From Antedon mediterranea (Eukaryota; Echinodermata; Crinoidea; Comatulida; Antedonidae), in NCBI RefSeq assembly GCF_964355755.1, contig NC_092676.1, positions 12,508,288 to 12,572,287 on the forward strand: a stretch of 64,000 bases of DNA, given 5' to 3'. This document shows, piece by piece, positions 61,601-64,000 of this stretch. A program made the position numbers and the translations under genes. The notes beneath the pieces are model-generated. The model did no database searches, was not told the origin of the DNA, and was given only the letters and a program-made list of their open reading frames with translations. The first letter of the stretch is position 1. Every line of letters begins with the position of its first letter.

Positions 61601-64000
61601 CATTTGAAACCGTTTTAGACCATTTTGAGCATTTCGATAAAACTTTTCACACAAAAACATCAAAGTGTACAAAATAGCTTCAAATCGCATTTGGAGACGT
61701 TTTAGACCATTTTGTGCATTTCGATGAAACTTGGTTACACAAAAACATCAAAGTGCTTAAAATCACATTTGAAACCGTTTTAGAGCATTTTTAGCATTTC
61801 GATAATACTTTTCACACAAAACATCAAAGTGTACAAAATAGCTTCAAATCGCATTTGGAGACGTTTTAGACCATTTTGTGCATTTCGATGAAACTTGGTT
61901 ACACAAAAACATCAAAGTGCTTAAAATCACATTTGAAACCGTTTTAGACCATTTTGAGCATTTCGATAAAACTTTTCACACAAAAAAATCAAAGTGCACA
62001 AAATAGCTTCAAATCGCATTTGGGGACGTTTTAGACTATTTTGTGCATTTCGAAAAAAATTGTTAACATAAAAAGACCAAAGTGTTTAGAATATCTCCAA
62101 ATCGCATTTGGAGACGTTTTAAACCATTTTGTGCATTTCGATGGAACTTGGTTACACAAAAACATCAAAGTGCTTAAAATCACATTTAAAACCGTTTTAG
62201 AGCATTTTTAGCATTTCGATAAAACTTTTCACACAAAAACATCAAAGTGTACAAAATAGCTTCAAATCGCATTTAGAGAGGTTTTAGACAATTTTGTGCA
62301 TTTCGATAAAACTTTTCACACAAAAACATCAAAGTGTACAAAATAGCTTCAAATTGCATTTAGAGACGTTTTAGACCATTTTGTGCATTTCGATAAAACT
62401 TTTCACACAAAAACATCAAATTGCACAAAATCGTTTTAAACCATTTTAAATCGTTTTAAACCATTTTGAGCATTTCGATAAAACTTTTCACAAAAAACAT
62501 CAAAGTGCACAGAATAGCTTCAAATTGCATTTGGAGACGTTTTAGAGCATTTTGTGCATTTCGATAAAATGTGTTAACATAAAAAGACCAAAGTGTTTAG
62601 AATATCTTCAAATCACATTTGGAGACGTTTTAGACCATTTTGTGCATTTCGATGAAACTTGGTTACACAAAAACATCAAAGTGCTTAAAATCACATTTGA
62701 AACCGTTTTAGAGCATTTTTAGCATTTCGATAAAACTTTTCACACAAAAACATCAAAGTGTACAAAATAGCTTCAAATCGCATTTAGAGACGTTTTAGAC
62801 CATTTTGTGCATTTCGAAAAAATTTGTTAACATAAAAAGACCAAAGTGTTTAGAATATCTCCAAATCGCATTTGGAGACGTTTTAGACCATTTTGTGCAT
62901 TTCGATGAAACTTGGTTACACAAAAACATCAAAGTGCTTAAAATCACATTTGAAACCGTTTTAGAGCATTTTTAGCATTTCGATAATACTTTTCACACAA
63001 AAACATCAAAGTGTACAAAATAGCTTCAAATCGCATTTGGAGACGTTTTAGACCATTTTGTGCATTTCGATGAAACTTGGTTACACAAAAACATCAAAGT
63101 GCTTAAAATCACATTTGAAACCGTTTTAGACCATTTTGAGCATTTCGATAAAACTTTTCACACAAAAAAATCAAAGTGCACAAAATAGCTTCAAATCGCA
63201 TTTGGAGACGTTTTAGACTATTTTGTGCATTTTGAAAAAATTTGTTAACATAAAAAGACCAAAGTGTTTAGAATATCTCCAAATCGCATTTGGAGACGTT
63301 TTAAACCATTTTGTGCATTTCGATGGAACTTGGTTACACAAAAACATCAAAGTGCTTAAAATCACATTTAAAACCGTTTTAGAGCATTTTGAGCATTTCG
63401 ATAAAACTTTTCACACAAAAACATCAAAGTGTACAAAATAGCTTCAAATCGCATTTAGAGACGTTTTAGACCATTTTGTGCATTTCGATAAAACTTTTCA
63501 CACAAAAACATCAAATTGCACAAATAGCTTAATACCGTGTTTGAAATCGTTTTAAACCATTTTGAGCATGTCGATAAAACTTTTCACAAAAAAACATCAA
63601 AGTGCACAGAATAGCTTCAAATCGCATTTGGAGACGTTTTAAACCATTTTGTGCATTTCGATAAAACTTTTCACATAAAAACAACAAAGTGTACAAAATA
63701 GCTTCAAATCGCATTTGGAGACGTTTTAGACCATTTTGTGTATTTCGATGAAACTCATCAAAGTGCTTAAAATCACATTTGAAACCGTTTTAGAGCATTT
63801 TGAGCATTTCGATAAAACTTTTCACACAAAAACATCAAAGTTTACAAAATAGCTTCAAATCACATTTGAAACCGTTTTAGACCATATTGAGCATTTCGAT
63901 AAAACTTTTCACACAAAAAAATCAAAGTGTACAAAATAGCTTCAAATCGCATTTGGAGACGTTTTAGACCATTTTGTGTATTTCGATGAAACTTGGTTAC
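52640..64000 (+). repeat. Copy 2 counterpart of 18501-29861
   Basis: The mosaic block, block R second copy, the 5-bp and 10-bp deletion scars, the microduplication at 62428 and the 14-bp deletion at 63755 all recur at offset 34,139. The array is still running at the last base of the window, in a class B unit. Confidence 0.87.

Larger units (their letters stand above)
1..64000 (+). repeat. Tandem satellite array, ~78/87/88-bp units, fills the window
   Basis: Every stretch read is a head-to-tail copy of one AT-rich unit, recognisable by recurring words such as gcatttcgat, cacacaaaaacatcaaagtg and gacgttttagacc. Spacing between successive catttcga anchors is 87 bp most often, 78 bp for one class, 88 for another and 86 for a minor one; I measured this at 9-261, 1954-2625 and 13055-13568. 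All units lie in the same direction, and no transposon, gene or unique spacer interrupts them. A typical 87-bp unit has 27 G+C (about 31%). Dividing 64 kb by the mean unit gives roughly 750 copies (estimate). Known biology: such arrays form heterochromatin, often at centromeres. The location here is not shown by the sequence. Confidence 0.98.
35623..64000 (+). repeat. 34,139-bp higher-order repeat, copy 2 (cut by window end)
   Basis: This corresponds to 1484-29861 of the window and stops only because the window stops. Differences from copy 1 seen by eye are single bases: 1559/35698, 2089/36228, 2398/36537, 2495/36634, 2531/36670 and 14721/48860 (A in copy 1, C in copy 2). I saw no indel between the copies in the segments compared. 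This matches at least one full period plus 83% of another, so the true array may continue at this period beyond the window. Confidence 0.93.

Noticed and set aside
1-64000. CRISPR array
   Set aside because: Regular spacing and the word gttttagagc recall a Cas9-type repeat, but there are no unique spacers; the whole period is conserved, and no cas gene is present.
1-64000. Transposon, LTR or inserted element inside the array
   Set aside because: No break in the unit pattern, no terminal repeats, no target-site duplication and no long non-satellite stretch was seen.
1-64000. Inverted orientation segments of the satellite
   Set aside because: All units read in the same direction; the only reverse-complement matches are the short dyads within units.
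1-64000. Assignment to a named plant or animal satellite family
   Set aside because: I do not recognise the unit, and no database search could be run.

Overview
The whole 64 kb is one uninterrupted array of an AT-rich (about 69% A+T in a typical unit) tandem satellite. I find no protein-coding gene, no RNA gene, no transposable element and no unique sequence. The unit is about 87 bp. By dividing length by mean unit size I estimate roughly 750 copies, all in the same orientation. This is the architecture of a eukaryotic nuclear satellite (centromeric, pericentromeric, subtelomeric or knob-type heterochromatin). Neither the species nor a named satellite family can be fixed from the sequence. 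Frequent CG-to-TG/CA differences between units suggest a genome that methylates CpG.

Units fall into length and sequence classes. A is 87 bp. B is 78 bp, lacking a 9-bp piece of A. C is 88 bp, with a GTTAAC box and a 9-bp-arm dyad. D is 87 bp, E is 87 bp and F is 86 bp. They combine into recurring multimers: C-B-A trimers of 253 bp, an octamer of 671 bp, D-E dimers of 174 bp, and D-E-C-B-F runs.

Above this sits a much larger period. From about base 1484 to the end, the sequence repeats with a period of 34,139 bp. Copy 1 is about 1484-35622. Copy 2 is about 35623-64000 and is cut by the window end; it matches 1484-29861. In a by-eye comparison I found about six single-base differences over about 28.4 kb, five of them in the first 1.1 kb. 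The first 1.48 kb does not fit this register and meets copy 1 inside a chimeric C/A unit, which looks like an unequal-exchange scar.

Inside each 34-kb copy there are nested segmental duplications at offsets of 174, 676, 840, 1358, 3206, 6626, 10090, 11448, 17216 and 18743 bp. There are also small indel scars and a 20-bp microduplication that serve as lineage markers. To place any feature of copy 1 in copy 2, add 34139. The open frames that occur are by-products of a period divisible by three and are not annotated as genes. The most notable signal is the 34-kb higher-order repeat: either a very recent duplication or amplification, or an assembly artefact.
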